A stretch of DNA of 64,000 nucleotides from Caprimulgus europaeus (lineage: Eukaryota; Chordata; Aves; Caprimulgiformes; Caprimulgidae). A program made the translations under genes and the position numbers. This document shows positions 51,396 to 63,618 of the stretch, in pieces. The DNA lies in contig OU015533.1 of the NCBI GenBank assembly GCA_907165065.1, forward strand, positions 186,001-250,000, written 5' to 3'. A model generated the notes under the pieces. It was not told the origin of the DNA and ran no database searches. It was given only the letters and a program-made list of their open reading frames with translations. Positions within the stretch are counted from its first letter, which is position 1. The number at the start of each line of letters is the position of its first letter.

Positions 51396-52112
51396 TTTCT
51401 TGGCGATTTTAATGCTTCAGATCCTATGTACACAGGAATTTTTTTAATAGTATCTTGGGAGTCTTGCATTTGACATCTGGTTCTTACTGTGAGGCATCCA
51501 ATTCTCCTGGCCTTTTAATGGTAATTCAAAAAGAAGCACTTGCCAAGCAGTCAGAGTGCAGTTCAGCTGCCTGTTTGAATGAGGGTCAGTAACGTTTTCC
51601 TGAGGCTTTCAGGTGTGACCCTCGGGCTGTCTGGTATTTGACTTGTTTCTGCCAGTCCTGTTCGCTGGTGTGACAGTGGGAATGCACATGGTAGTGCAAA
51701 TACATGCCACAAGTAATGTTTCTCAAAGACGTTGTCCATTCAAGGTTTTGTCCTTTTTTTTTTTTGTCTGTAGAAGGGCATGAGTCGTAATCCTTGCTCT
51801 GACTGAAGAAAATGGAGGAATGACAAACTAATATTGTGGAACCCCAATACCTATAGCTCCCTCACCAAGGGATGTTTTTGGGTTTGGGGGGGAGAGAAGT
51901 ATTGGCTTTTCCTTTTAAACTAGGCCTGCCATGTTTGAGTCTGAGCCTTGTTTTATATACTCCCTTGCCATTATACTTCTTGTCTTTGCTGAGAAAGAGC
52001 AGTCAGTGCCTGGTTTTAAAAAAAAAAAATTGTTTATGTTGCCCTCCCCAGAACATCTTGTTCAATAATATTTTTCTTCTCTAAAGTCCTGTTAGAATAA
52101 TTTGTGTTACCT
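51396..52112. other. Intergenic region after BAZ2B
   Basis: Contains one copy of a 107-bp local repeat (51,834-51,940) and T/A homopolymers near 51,752 and 52,018. No gene seen. Confidence 0.7.
51834..51940. repeat. 107-bp local repeat, copy 1
   Basis: Aligns without gaps to 53,132-53,238 (and its duplicate 58,855-58,961) with about ten mismatches by eye. It starts ttgtggaa and ends gccatgtttgagt. The flanks differ on both sides. Element type unknown. Confidence 0.85.
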
Positions 52113-53131
52113 AGAATTAATTAAAAAAATGCACATTTGGGTGTCAGGCAGTCTTGTATTCTAATATTAGCTCCAACACTGATTGCTGAAGGCTTTTAAT
52201 AAAAAGGTTTGCTGACATGTTCCAGAGATGTGAAAATAAATCAGTTTTTTGAACATATGATGGCAGGCTTGTGGCTTCTGAATATGCTTAGATTATTGGG
52301 AAAACCATTTATTTGACGCAAAACAATTAGATTTTTTTCTCAGAATCTGTACTGGTTAATGCTTTTTCTGCCATACTAGATCAACTAATACTTTCAGTTT
52401 TCTGAAAAGTCAGGACAACATTGCCAGCTACACTACATAAATAGTTGCATTTTTTCAGCTTGTATCTTAATTCAGCTGAACAGCTGGGATAGTTAAAGCA
52501 GTAACAGCTACTTTAGCTGTGACAGGGAGACAAGCATCGCATCTCTTAACGTGCCATTACCAATGTATGGCTTTGCTCACTAGCAACCAGTGTCTTCATT
52601 ACTATTTCAGTAAAATTAAATGTACGGGAATTATTATACTTGAATGGCAAGCTTGAATCATACACATGCCATCATATATCTCCATAGAAAAGAGCAGAGA
52701 CTTAACCACTAGAAAAATGTGCCTTTTGTCTTTGCTAACTTTCTCTCCTGTTGATGTTTCTGTCTGCCTGTTTAAGTGTGTTGTATTCACAATCAATTTT
52801 CTACCCTCCTCTTCAGTAAGGAAGTTACTAACAATTGATAGATCTTTTAAGGCCATGAAGTGCTTTATTTAGTAAGGTATAATCTTATAGATTGTTAAAT
52901 CAATGCAATACATAAGAAAGACTGAATGCTAGCCATCACCTAGGATTCAGAATAATTAATGGACAGTCAGCAGCCAATGAATCAAACAGCGTGCAGTCGG
53001 GTAACGTACTATGGAGCAGAACACAAGATCATACAGACCCCAACATGGAAGGCAGACCATTACACAAAAGGGAATGTTTCCTGGGCAGAGAGTGACTCCA
53101 AGAAAAGTGGCTGTTTTCCTCAAAAAATGTG

Positions 53132-53238
53132 TTGTGGAAACCCAATACCTATAGCTCGCTCACCAAGGAATGTTTTGGGGTTTTTTGGGGAAAGAAGTAT
53201 TGGTTTTTGCTTTTAAACTAGGCCTGCCATGTTTGAGT
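53132..53238. repeat. 107-bp local repeat, copy 2
   Basis: Gapless partner of 51,834-51,940. It lies at the 3' end of an 85-codon ORF (52,959-53,216) that is present in both duplicated blocks. Confidence 0.85.
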
Positions 53239-53359
53239 TAAACCATTTATTTTGCATAAGTTGCTAAGCATGTATCTGGATGTACATCTCCTGCTAGATG
53301 CATTTGTTTGAAACGCATTTAATTAGGCTGTTAATAGCAGGTAACTTCACACATTCATT

Positions 53360-54600
53360 TGCGCTCTGGCGCATCATTCCCTGGTGGGAGCAGCAGGCCC
53401 GAGCCCTTTCGTCCGAAGCTCAGGGCCACGCTGGAGCCCTGCGGCAGCCGGGAAGGTGCAGGGCCGGGCGGTCATGACCCTTTGCCCCGCCGCGGCAGCC
53501 CTGGCACACGGAGCCATCGCTGTCTGGGGCAGAGCGATTGCTGAAGCGCGCGGCCCTGTGGTGACGGGCACTGCCCGCAGTGGATCAGTGCTGAAGATGC
53601 AGCAGAACCCCGGGGCACCCTGCCCGAGATGATGCTCCCCCTTTCCCTCCTCCGGGCCCCGCTGCCCTCATCACAGGTACCACCCCCGCCCCCTTCCCAC
53701 CCGCCTCCCGCTGAAGGGGCGACAAAACACACCTGGGCAGATAAAATGGTTGAGGGTGTTCTATGGATCCGGGTCACCACACCTGACAAGTGGAAAGCGT
53801 TTGGACAGGAGTTGTGGTCGCAGCGGGGTAAAAGCAGTGTCCCCGCAGAGGCTTCTTCGCTGAGGGGAATAAGGAGGCCGTGAGGAGGTGGTTAGCGCAG
53901 CAGCGCCTGCTCCCCTTCGGCCTGGGCACCGTGGTGCAGCCCAGCGGAGGGGAAGGCAGCTCGGGCTGTACCACGCTGAGAAGGCGGGGGGGAAGGAGGG
54001 ACTGGCGCTTGCGCGGAGCTGCGTGTAGGGGCCGCGAGGCGGGAGAGCTCGGCGGCGGGCGGCGGCTCGAGGCCCTGCGAGGCGGCGGCACCCGCCTGTG
54101 GGCCCGGGCTGGGGGCAAGCGGGGCCCGCCGTGCCCGCTGGGGCTGGGGGCCCCGGCCGCCCTTGGGTGCGTTTCCGGGTGTGGCCGCGGCACGACCGTG
54201 CCCCAGAGCGGCGGTTCCGGAGGCGGCGAGGCGGTGTCCCTGCGGCCGGGCCCCTCAGCGCCGAGCGGGCGGGACCGAGGGCTGCGGTGGCGTTCCGGGC
54301 ACCTGAGGCAGGGCTCTTCCCGAGATTCGGCCTGAAACCCGCATCTCCGGGGTGGGAGACCGGCCGTTCCCTGGAACCGTGTCCCTCACCGCCTCCACGG
54401 GCACAGCCTATGGGCGATGGTATCGGGGAAGGGTTGTCAGTCACTCCTGGAATTGCTGGAGATTTTTCCGCGAGCAGCTGCCGGTGGCTTGCGGGTCAGG
54501 AGGAAGTGGTGGTTGCTGGAGAAGGTGACGCTGCAGTGCTGAACATATCTGGTGACAAACGCTGCAGGTTCTCGTTTCTCCCTCAGGTAGTTTGAACTGT
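53360..54600. promoter_or_regulatory. CpG island, copy A; likely promoter of next gene
   Basis: An abrupt change from AT-rich to GC-rich sequence with dense CpG (for example ggcgggcggcggc near 54,050). Known synteny places WDSUB1 next, in the same orientation, so this may be its promoter and non-coding first exon. The overlapping long ORFs on both strands are compositional. No TATA box or confident splice donor is assigned. Confidence 0.7.
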
Positions 54601-56689
54601 GATCCCTGAAACCTCTCGTTCCTAGGTTCGCTTTCCTGCAGTGAGCTCCTGAAAATCTCAAACCAACAAGATTAAGGTACCTTTTTCAGCCTCATCTTTC
54701 CAGCTTTCAAGCTTTGTCTGACGCCTCAGTTTCTCATAGCTGAAGGAAGCACATTGATTTTCTCTCCGTAGATAAGAGATGTTGTTGACGCTGCTGAAGC
54801 TGTTTAATGGTTTTAAAGAGAGTAGTAATAAAACTGGGAGTATCCTGAAGCTAAAATAGGGAATATTCAAAGAGCTGATCTTTAATTAAATAGACCTGCT
54901 GCTGCCCGAGGGGAACTGTTATTTTGTCCTTATAGACGTGTCTGTATGTATGCATATATATGTGTGTACAAGTGTGCATATGGTTGTTCATATTTATATG
55001 TCCCCACATACGTGAACTTATGTTTGTAAAAACAAACGTGTGTGTATACATTAAAGCACACCTGTTTGATGCCTCTTATTTCTGAAATTATTGTTCAGAA
55101 TAAAGCACTTAAATAATACTCTACTGTTTTAGATAAGTTAGTGTAATATAACTAGTATTGCTGCTTTTTGTTCAGCATAAACAACTTTTAAGCGTTGTAG
55201 GCACTTCCTTTTGGCTCTAATGCTTTGTTATTCTCCACAAGCTTGACTGTGATCTGCAGCATGTGGAGGAATGGGTTGGAATGTACCTTTTAAGGGCTTA
55301 ACCGGACATCAGCAGTGTAAATTGATTGTCTGATGCTGAGATCTGAACTGGTCCCAGCAGTCTTAAGTAGTGGAAAAATGTGCATGGAGTTAATATTTTA
55401 TTGTTTGTTTTATGTAGCAGGAAATGCAGTTTTTGGAGAGGTTCAGATTCTGATCACCCTTGTGCTGTTCACATTTTTACTTTGACTTAAATGCATTACT
55501 CAGTATGTGATGTTTGATTTACATGAAAATTGGGTTAAATCTCTGACTGGCAACGCAAGCCTGTTTTTGATATTACAGTATCTTTGCTTGCTTCTGTAGA
55601 ACTCTCCTAATATTTGCATTTTACTATAGAGGAAGTATACACTCCGAACAGGCAACCCTTGATTCTGTGCTCAGTTATTCTATTTTTGTTAACACTACTT
55701 CCTTCTTTTTAGATAATTCTGTAAGTTTGTTAGTACAAGACTTATTTTTTTTCTGTATTACATTCAAAACAGTGTGGCCTCAACCTGGTTGCATCCTCTC
55801 TGCACTGTAGTACTCAAGTGTTAAAGAATGCTGAAGATAAAAATGACAGAGTTTCTTGGCAGTACAAGGAAAGCACTCTGCTTAACTGAAATTTTCTGCA
55901 GCTCTCAATTGATGTTTTCTGTCATACTGTTTTTAGTCTTTGCAAGTCTTCTGCAGTACTCTGATCGGCTCTGTTCCCACCTGCCCCCTGCTCAGTAGTT
56001 TAGATTCACATCTCTGTCTCTCTCTCCTGCTGCTCTCTTTATCTCTCTGGATCTTTCCTTTTTTCCATGCATAAAAATTAATACTGCTTTTTTCCTCTTT
56101 CACTCGTTACCACCAAGAAAAAAGAGAAGGGGTAGGGTTAGCACGGACCAGAATACCAGTCTTTTAAAGTTCTAGTAAAGCAACTGTGGCTCTGTCCCTG
56201 TTCCCTAGACCAGCCCTCTGATTTCCAGTGAGGCTCTCCTACTCCTTCCTGACCCTTGCCCTGAGTACTCCAGAGCCTGCCTTTTTGCATTGGTTGCTGT
56301 AGAAACAGAGGCACAGCATCGCCAAGAGAGGATGTAAATGTTCTTTTTAATATTTGGAGATTGTAGGGGTGAGGAATTAAATCACCTTTTTGTCCCTCTG
56401 ATGGAGGTCCCACACTTAGTTATCTAACCAGATCTCTTCAGGAAGAGGTAGTATAACCTGGCCTTGGTGATACAGGTAATAACTTGATCTCACAAGAGTA
56501 GAGAAGATAATAGAAAGGAAGATGCAGTTGCTCTTTCCCAGTAACTGTCACATCCCCAGACCATACCTCAGGTTTGCTTTTATTCTTTGCTCTTGCTTGT
56601 TTCCCATAGCCATTAGTTCAAAATAGCTATTAGTCTTTTTTCATTTAACTCATATTTAATTAAAAAAATATATTGCTATAATAATCTAG
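54601..56689. other. Flank after CpG island, copy A
   Basis: Ordinary AT-rich sequence with an alternating TG/TA stretch at 54,935-55,050. No exon or repeat recognised. Confidence 0.6.
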
Positions 56690-57123
56690 TAATTGATAAA
56701 CTACCTTTAATTGGTAGCGATGAAGTAACTGTATCAGTGGACAGGGAAGAACTACTGATGTCATCTATTTGGACTTCTGTTAAGGCCTTTAACACAGTAC
56801 CACACGACATCCTTGTCTCTAAATTAGAGATGGATCTGTTGGATAAACTGTTAGAAGGATAAGGAGTTGGCTGTCTGGCCGTGTCCAAAGAGTTGCAGTT
56901 GATGGCTCAGTGTTCAAATGGAAACCAGTAATGAGTGGTGTCCTTTGAGGGTCCGTTCTTCGACCATACTGTTTAGCATTTTCACCAGTGACATGGGCAG
57001 TAGCATCGAGTACACCCTGGGCAAGTTTGCAGAGGACACGTAGTTGAGTGGTGCAGTTGATTCGTTCGAGGAAAGGGATGCCATCCAGCAGGACCTTCAC
57101 AGACTTGAGTGCGCCAGCTCATG
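56690..57123 (+). mobile_element. CR1 LINE, part cut by the gap (copy A)
   Basis: CR1 reverse-transcriptase region remnants (ttaaggcctttaacacagta; tttgcagaggacacgtag, a decayed active-site stretch with a stop). Identical in layout to 62,440-62,861. It stops at the N run. Confidence 0.9.
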
Positions 57124-57323
57124 NNNNNNNNNNNNNNNNNNNNNNNNNNNNNNNNNNNNNNNNNNNNNNNNNNNNNNNNNNNNNNNNNNNNNNNNNNNNN
57201 NNNNNNNNNNNNNNNNNNNNNNNNNNNNNNNNNNNNNNNNNNNNNNNNNNNNNNNNNNNNNNNNNNNNNNNNNNNNNNNNNNNNNNNNNNNNNNNNNNNN
57301 NNNNNNNNNNNNNNNNNNNNNNN
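57124..57323. other. Assembly gap of exactly 200 N
   Basis: A round 200-base N run, so its size is a placeholder rather than a measured length. Confidence 0.99.
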
Positions 57324-57982
57324 AGAATTAATAAAAAAAAATGCACATTTGGGTGTCAGGCAGTCTTGTATTCTAATATTAGCTCCAACACTGATTGCTG
57401 AAGGCTTTTAATAAAAAGGTTTGCTGACATGTTCCAGAGATGTGAAAATAAATCAGTTTTTTGAACATACGATGGCAGGCTTGTGGCTTCTGAATATGCT
57501 TAGATTATTGGGAAAACCATTTATTTGCTGCAAAACAATTAGGTTTTTTTCTCAGAATCTGTACTGGTTAATGCTTTTTCTGCCATACTAGATCAACTAA
57601 TACTTTCAGTTTTCTGAAAAGTCAGGACAACATTGCCAGCTACACTACATAAATAGTTGCATTTTTTCAGCTTGTATCTTAATTCAGCTGAACAGCTGGG
57701 ATAGTTAAAGCAGTAACAGCTACTTTAGCTGTGACAGGGAGACAAGCATCGCATCTCTTAACGTGCCATTACCAATGTATGGCTTTGCTCACTAGCAACC
57801 AGTGTCTTCATTACTATTTCAGTAAAATTAAATGTACGGGAATTATTATACTTGAATGGCAAGCTTGAATCATACACATGCCATCATATATCTCCATAGA
57901 AAAGAGCAGAGACTTAACCACTAGAAAAATGTGCCTTTTGTCTTTGCTAACTTTCTCTCCTGTTGATGTTTCTGTCTGCCTG

Positions 57983-58493
57983 TTTTTTTAGAGGAGAAGT
58001 TTTCCAGGGTGCTCTCTTCCTTTCTGAATGAAGTATAGTGGTTTTATTTTAGAGAAGTTATTGACAACCTTTCAAACTCTTTTAAAGTACCATTACCAGT
58101 GCTCAATGAAGAGTGTTCTAGTTGTGAGTGTGGGTTCTCTTTTGTCTCTTGGCATCTCTTGTTTAATAAACAAAGTCCCATAGGCCACCCATTCATTCTG
58201 AAATCAGGAACATCACAATTAGGTTATTTGATTATGTAAAAGGTCTTTTCAAACTACCTTGAGCTTAGAACTTCAGAGTTAACCAGAAATTTTTATAGCT
58301 GTAAGATTCAGAAAAATAAGTGTATTATTTTCTATTACACAAATTTGTTGTATTGTCCAAACTAACCATTGTTAGTAGAACTGATAGTAGCTAAATTTCT
58401 GGACTTGTAGCAAATAATTTCAAGTTTCTAATTCATAAAATATTATGGAACAGTTTTCAAATGTATTGGTGTGGTATTTGCAATCCACACAAT
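57983..58493. other. 511-bp segment absent from copy A
   Basis: AT-rich, with no transposon ends or CR1 sequence. The breakpoints share TTT (57,983-57,985 and 58,494-58,496), which fits a simple deletion in the copy A haplotype. Confidence 0.9.
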
Positions 58494-58854
58494 TTTAAGT
58501 GTGTTGTATTCACAATCAATTGTCTACCCTCCTCTTCAGTAAGGAAGTCACTAACAATTGATAGATCTTTTAAGGCCATGAAGTGCTTTATTTAGTAAGG
58601 TATAATCTTATAGATTGTTAAATCAATGCAATACATAAGAAAGACTGAATGGTAGCCATCACCTAGGATTCAGAATAATTAATGGACAGTCAGCAGCCAA
58701 TGAATCAAACAGCGTGTAGTCGGGTAACTTACTATGGAGCAGAACACAAGATCATACAGACCCCAACATGGAAGGCAGACCATTACACAAAAGGGAATGT
58801 TTCCTGGGCAGAGAGTGACTCCAAGAAAAGTGGCTGTTTTCCTCAAAAAATGTG

Positions 58855-58961
58855 TTGTGGAAACCCAATACCTATAGCTCGCTCACCAAGGAATGTTTTG
58901 GGGTTTTTTGGGGAAAGAAGTATTGGTTTTTGCTTTTAAACTAGGCCTGCCATGTTTGAGT
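58855..58961. repeat. 107-bp local repeat, duplicate of copy 2
   Basis: Copy B counterpart of 53,132-53,238. Confidence 0.85.
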
Positions 58962-59084
58962 TAAACCATTTATTTTGCATAAGTTGCTAAGCATGTATCT
59001 GGATGTACATCTCCTGCTAGATGCATTTGTTTGAAACGCATTTAATTAGGCTGTTAATAGCAGGTAACTTCACACATTCATTTG

Positions 59085-60325
59085 CGCTCTGGCGCATCAT
59101 TCCCTGGTGGGAGCAGCAGGCCCGAGCCCTTTCGTCCGAAGCTCAGGGCCACGCTGGAGCCCTGCGGCAGCCGGGGAAGGTGCAGGGCCGGGCGGTCATG
59201 ACCCTTTGCCCCGCCGCGGCAGCCCTGGCACACGGAGCCATCGCTGTCTGGGGCAGAGCGAGTGCTGAAGCGCGCGGCCCTGTGGTGACGGGCACTGCCC
59301 GCAGTGGATCAGTGCTGAAGATGCAGCAGAACCCCGGGGCACCCTGCCCGAGATGATGCTCCCCCCTTCCCTCCTCCGGGCCCCGGTGCCCTCATCACAG
59401 GTACCACCCCCGCCCCCTTCCCGCCCGCCTCCCGCTGAAGGGGCGACAAAACGCACCTGGGCAGATAAAATGGTTGAGGGTGTTCTATGGATCCGGGCCA
59501 CCACACCTGACAAGTGGAAAGCGTTTGGACAGGAGTTGTGGTCGCAGCGGGGTAAAAGCAGTGTCCCCGCAGAGGCTTCTTCGCTGAGGGGAATAAGGAG
59601 GCCGTGAGGAGGTGGTTAGCGCAGCAGCGCCTGCTCCCCTTCGGCCTGGGCACCGTGGTGCAGCCCAGCGGAGGGGAAGGCAGCTCGGGCTGTACCACGC
59701 TGAGAAGGCGGGGGGGGAAGGAGGGACTGGCGCTTGCGCGGAGCTGCGTGTAGGGGCCGCGAGGCGGGAGAGCTCGGCGGCGGGCGGCGGCGCGAGGCCC
59801 TGCGAGGCGGCGGCACCCGCCTGTGGGCCAGGGCTGGGGACAAGCGGGGCCCGCCGTGCCCGCTGGGGCTGGGGGCCCCGGCCGCCCTTGGGTGCGTTTC
59901 CGGGTGTGGCCGCGGCACGACCGTGCCCCAGAGCGGCGGTTCCGGAGGCGGCGAGGCGGTGTCCCTGCGGCCGGGCCCCTCAGTGCCGAGCGGGCGGGAC
60001 CGAGGGCTGCGGTGGCGTTCCGGGCACCTGAGGCAGGGCTCTTCCCGAGATTCGGCCTGAAACCCGCGTCTCCGGGGTGGGAGACCGGCCGTTCCCTGGA
60101 ACCGTGTCCCTCACCGCCTCCACGGGCACAGCCTGTGGGCCATGGTAACGGGGAAGGGTTGTCAGTCACGCCTGGAATTGCTGGAGATTTTTCCGCGAGC
60201 AGCTGCCGGTGGCTTGCGGGTCAGGAGGAAGTGGTGGTTGCTGGAGAAGGTGACGCTGCAGTGCTGAACATCTCTGGTGGCAAACGCTGCAGGTTCTCGT
60301 TTCTCCCTCAGGTAGTTTGAACTGT
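59085..60325. promoter_or_regulatory. CpG island, copy B
   Basis: Counterpart of 53,360-54,600, with scattered substitutions, several of them transitions at CpG sites. As the copy joined to downstream sequence, it is the better candidate for the real WDSUB1 promoter. No WD-repeat coding exon occurs in the remaining 3.7 kb. Confidence 0.7.
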
Positions 60326-62439
60326 GATCCCTGAAACCTCTCGTTCCTAGGTTCGCTTTCCTGCAGTGAGCTCCTGAAAATCTCAAACCAACAAGATTAA
60401 GGTACCTTTTTCAGCCTCATCTTTCCTGCTTTCAAGCTTTGTCTGACGCCTCAGTTTCTCATAGCTGAAGGAAGCACATTGATTTTCTCTCCGTAGATAA
60501 GAGATGTTGTTGACGCTGCTGAAGCTGTTTAATGGTTTTAAAGAGAGTAGTAATAAAACTGGGAGTATCCTGAAGCTAAAATAGGGAATATTCAAAGAGC
60601 TGATCTTTAATTAAATTGACCTGCTGCTGCCCGAGGGGAACTGTTATTTTGTCCTTATAGACGTGTCTGTATGTATGCATATATATGTGTGTACAAGTGT
60701 GCATATGGTTGTACATATTTATATGTCCCCACATACGTGAACTTATGTTTCCCTATATGTAAAAACAAACATGTGTGTATACATTAAAGCACACCTGTTT
60801 GTTGATGCCTCTTATCTCTGAAATTATTGTTCAGAATAAAGCACTTAAATAATACTCTACTGTTTTTGATAAGTTAGTGTAATATAACTAGTATTGCTGC
60901 TTTTGTTCAGCATAAACAACTTTTAAGCGTTGTAGGCACTTCCTTTTGGCTCTAATGCTTTGTTATTCTCCACAAGCTTGACTGTGATCTGCAGCATGCG
61001 GAGGAATGGGTTGGAATGTACCTTTTAAGGGCTTAACCGGACATCAGCAGTGTAAATTGTTTGTCTGATGCTGAGATCTAAACTGGTCCCAGCAGTCTTA
61101 AGTAGTGGAAAAATGTGCATGGAGTTAATATTTTATTGTTTGTTTTATGTAGCAGGAAATGCAGTTTTTGGAGAGGTTCAGATTCTGATCACCCTTGTGC
61201 TGTTCACATTTTTACTTTGACTTAAATGCATTACTCAGTATGTGATGTTTGATTTACATGAATATTGGGTTAAATCTCTGACTGGCAACGCAAGCCTGTT
61301 TTTGATATTACAGTATCTTTGCTTGCTTCTGTAGAACTCTCCTAATATTTGCATTTTACTATAGAGGAAGTATACACTCCGAACAGGCAACCCTTGATTC
61401 TGTGCTCAGTTATTCTATTTTTGTTAACACTACTTCCTTCTTTTTAGATAATTCTGTAAGTCTTGTTAATACAAGACTTATTTTTTTTCTGTATTACATT
61501 CAAAACAGTGTGGCCTCAACCTGGTTGCATCCTCTCCGCACTGTAGTACTCAAGTGTTAAAGAATGCTGAAGATAAAAATGACAGAGTTTCTTGGCAGTA
61601 CAAGGAAAGCACTCTGCTTAACTGAAATTTTCTGCAGCTCTCAATTGATGTTTTCTGTCATACTGTTTTTAGTCTTTGCAAGTCTTCTGCAGTACTCTGA
61701 TCGGCTCTGTTCCCACCTGCCCCCTGCTCAGTAGTTTAGATTCACATCTCTGTCTCTCTCTCCTGCTGCTCTCTTTATCTCTCTGGATCTTTCCTTTTTT
61801 CCGTGCATAAAAATTAATATTGCTTTTTTCCTCTTTCACTCATTACCACCAAGAAAAAAGAGAAGGTGTAGGGGTTAGCACGGACCAGAATACCAGTCTT
61901 TTAAAGTTCTAGTAAAGCAACTGTGGCTCTGTCCCTGTTCCCTAGACCAGCCCTCTGACTTCCAGTGAGGCTCTCCTACTCCTTCCTGACCCTTGCCCTG
62001 AGTACTCCAGAGCCTGCCTTTTTGCATTGGTTGCTGTAGAAACAGAGGCACAGCATCGCCAAGAGAGGATGTAAATGTTCTTTTTAATATTTGGAGATTG
62101 TAGGGGTGAGGAATTAAATCACCTTTTTGTCCCTCTGATGGAGGTCCCACACTTAGTTATCTAACCAGATCTCTTCAGGAAGAGGCAGTATAACCTGGCC
62201 TTGGTGATACAGATAATAACTTGATCTCACAAGAGTAGAGAAGATAATAGAAAGGAAGATGCAGTTGCTCTTTCCCAGTAACTGTCACATCCCCAGACCA
62301 TACCTCAGGTTTGCTTTTATTCTTTGCTCTTGCTTGTTTCCCATAGCCATTAGTTCAAAATAGCTATTAGTCTTTTTTCATTTAACTCATATTTAATTAA
62401 AAAAAATATTGCTATAATAATCTAGTAATTGATAAACTA
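60326..62439. other. Flank after CpG island, copy B
   Basis: Counterpart of 54,601-56,689 with small indels (for example extra bases near 60,750 in the TG/TA stretch). No exon recognised. Confidence 0.6.
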
Positions 62440-63618
62440 CCTTTAATTGGTAGCGATGAAGTAACTGTATCAGTGGACAGGGGAAGAACTACTGATGTCA
62501 TCTATTTGGACTTCTGTTAAGGCCTTTAACACAGTACCACACGACATCCTTGTCTCTAAATTAGAGATGGATCTGTTGGATAGACTGTTAGAAGGATAAG
62601 AAGTTGGCTGTCTGGCCGTGTCCAAAGAGTTGCAGTTGATGGCTCAGTGTTCAAATGGAAACCAGTAATGAGTGGTGTCCTTTGAGGGTCCGTTCTTCGA
62701 CCAGTACTGTTTAGCATTTTCACCAGTGACATGGGCAGTAGCATCGAGTACACCCTGGGCAAGTTTGCAGAGGACACGTAGTTGAGTGGTGCAGTTGATT
62801 CGTTCGAGGAAAGGGATGCCATCCAGCGGGACCTTGACAGACTTGAGTGTGCCAGCTCATGAAGTTCAGAAAGGCTAAGTGCAAGTTCCTGCACCTGGGT
62901 CAGGGCAGTCCCCAGTATCAGTACAGAATGGGGGATGAATATATTGAGATCAGCCCAGTGAAGAAGGACTTAGGAATATTGGTAGATGAAAAATTAGGCT
63001 TGAGCCAGCAATGCGTGCTTGCAGCCCAGAAAGACAGTCGTACCCTGGGCTGCATCAGAAGAAATGTGGCCAGCAGGTTGAGGGAGGTGATTCTGCCCCT
63101 CTACTCGGCTCTCGTCAGACCCCATGTGGAGCATTGCATCCAGCTCTGGGGTCCACAGTACAAGAAAGACATGGAACTGTAAAGAGTGGGTCCAGAGGAG
63201 GCCACAACAGTGATCAGAGGTATGAAACTCTTCTCCTGTGAAGACAGGCTGAGAGCATTGGGTTTGTTCCGCTTGGAGAAGAGAAGGCTCCAGGGAGACC
63301 TGATTGTGGCCTTTCAATATAGAAAGGGGGATTGTAAGAAAGACAGAGAGAGACTTCTTTTCAGGGCCTGCAGTGACTGGACAAGAGGCAGTGGTTTTAA
63401 ACTGAAAGAGGGTAGATTTAGATTGGACATAAGGAAGAAATTATTTACTGTGAGGGTGGTGAGAATGGAACAGAGAAGCTGTGGATGCCCCGTCCTTCAG
63501 TGTTGGACAGGGCTTTGAGCAACCTGATCTAGTGGAAGATGTTCCTGCCCATGGCACGGGGCTTTGACTAGACTATCTCTAAAGGACCCTTTAACCCAAA
63601 CCGTTCAGTGATTCTGTA
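62440..63618 (+). mobile_element. CR1 LINE, 3' half (RT remnant to tail)
   Basis: The most complete CR1 here: RT-domain remnants, then ORF2 C-terminal text (SRLREVILPLYSALVRPHVE, HCIQLWGPQYKKDMEL). The 3' region follows (ggttgg-type sequence decayed; ccctttaacccaaaccgttc) and ends cagtgattctgtatttctg. Several stops and frameshifts, so it is not active. The end of the duplicated block falls inside it at 62,861. Confidence 0.93.

Larger units (their letters stand above)
52113..57123. repeat. Duplicated block, copy A (contig end before the gap)
   Basis: Near-identical to 57,324-62,861, differing by scattered substitutions, small indels and one 511-bp absence at 52,770/52,771. Contents: AT-rich flank, one 107-bp repeat copy (53,132-53,238), CpG island, a TG/TA-rich stretch (54,935-55,050), an unrecognised flank and the 5' part of a CR1. 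It ends exactly at the N run. Confidence 0.97.
57324..62861. repeat. Duplicated block, copy B (contig start after the gap)
   Basis: Begins at the base equivalent to 52,113 and is collinear with copy A to the equivalent of 57,123. It carries 511 extra bases at 57,983-58,493. Unlike copy A it continues smoothly past 62,861 through the rest of the CR1. Confidence 0.97.

Noticed and set aside
53472-60169. Long GC-rich ORFs in both CpG island copies (up to 286 codons)
   Set aside because: They overlap on both strands and in several frames, are Arg/Pro/Gly/Ala-rich, shift frame between the two copies and resemble no known family. Stop codons are simply rare in such sequence.
52113-62861. Biological tandem duplication of a promoter
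   Set aside because: Both limits of the repeat coincide with the 200-N gap, which points to assembly overlap first. Kept only as the alternative to be tested.
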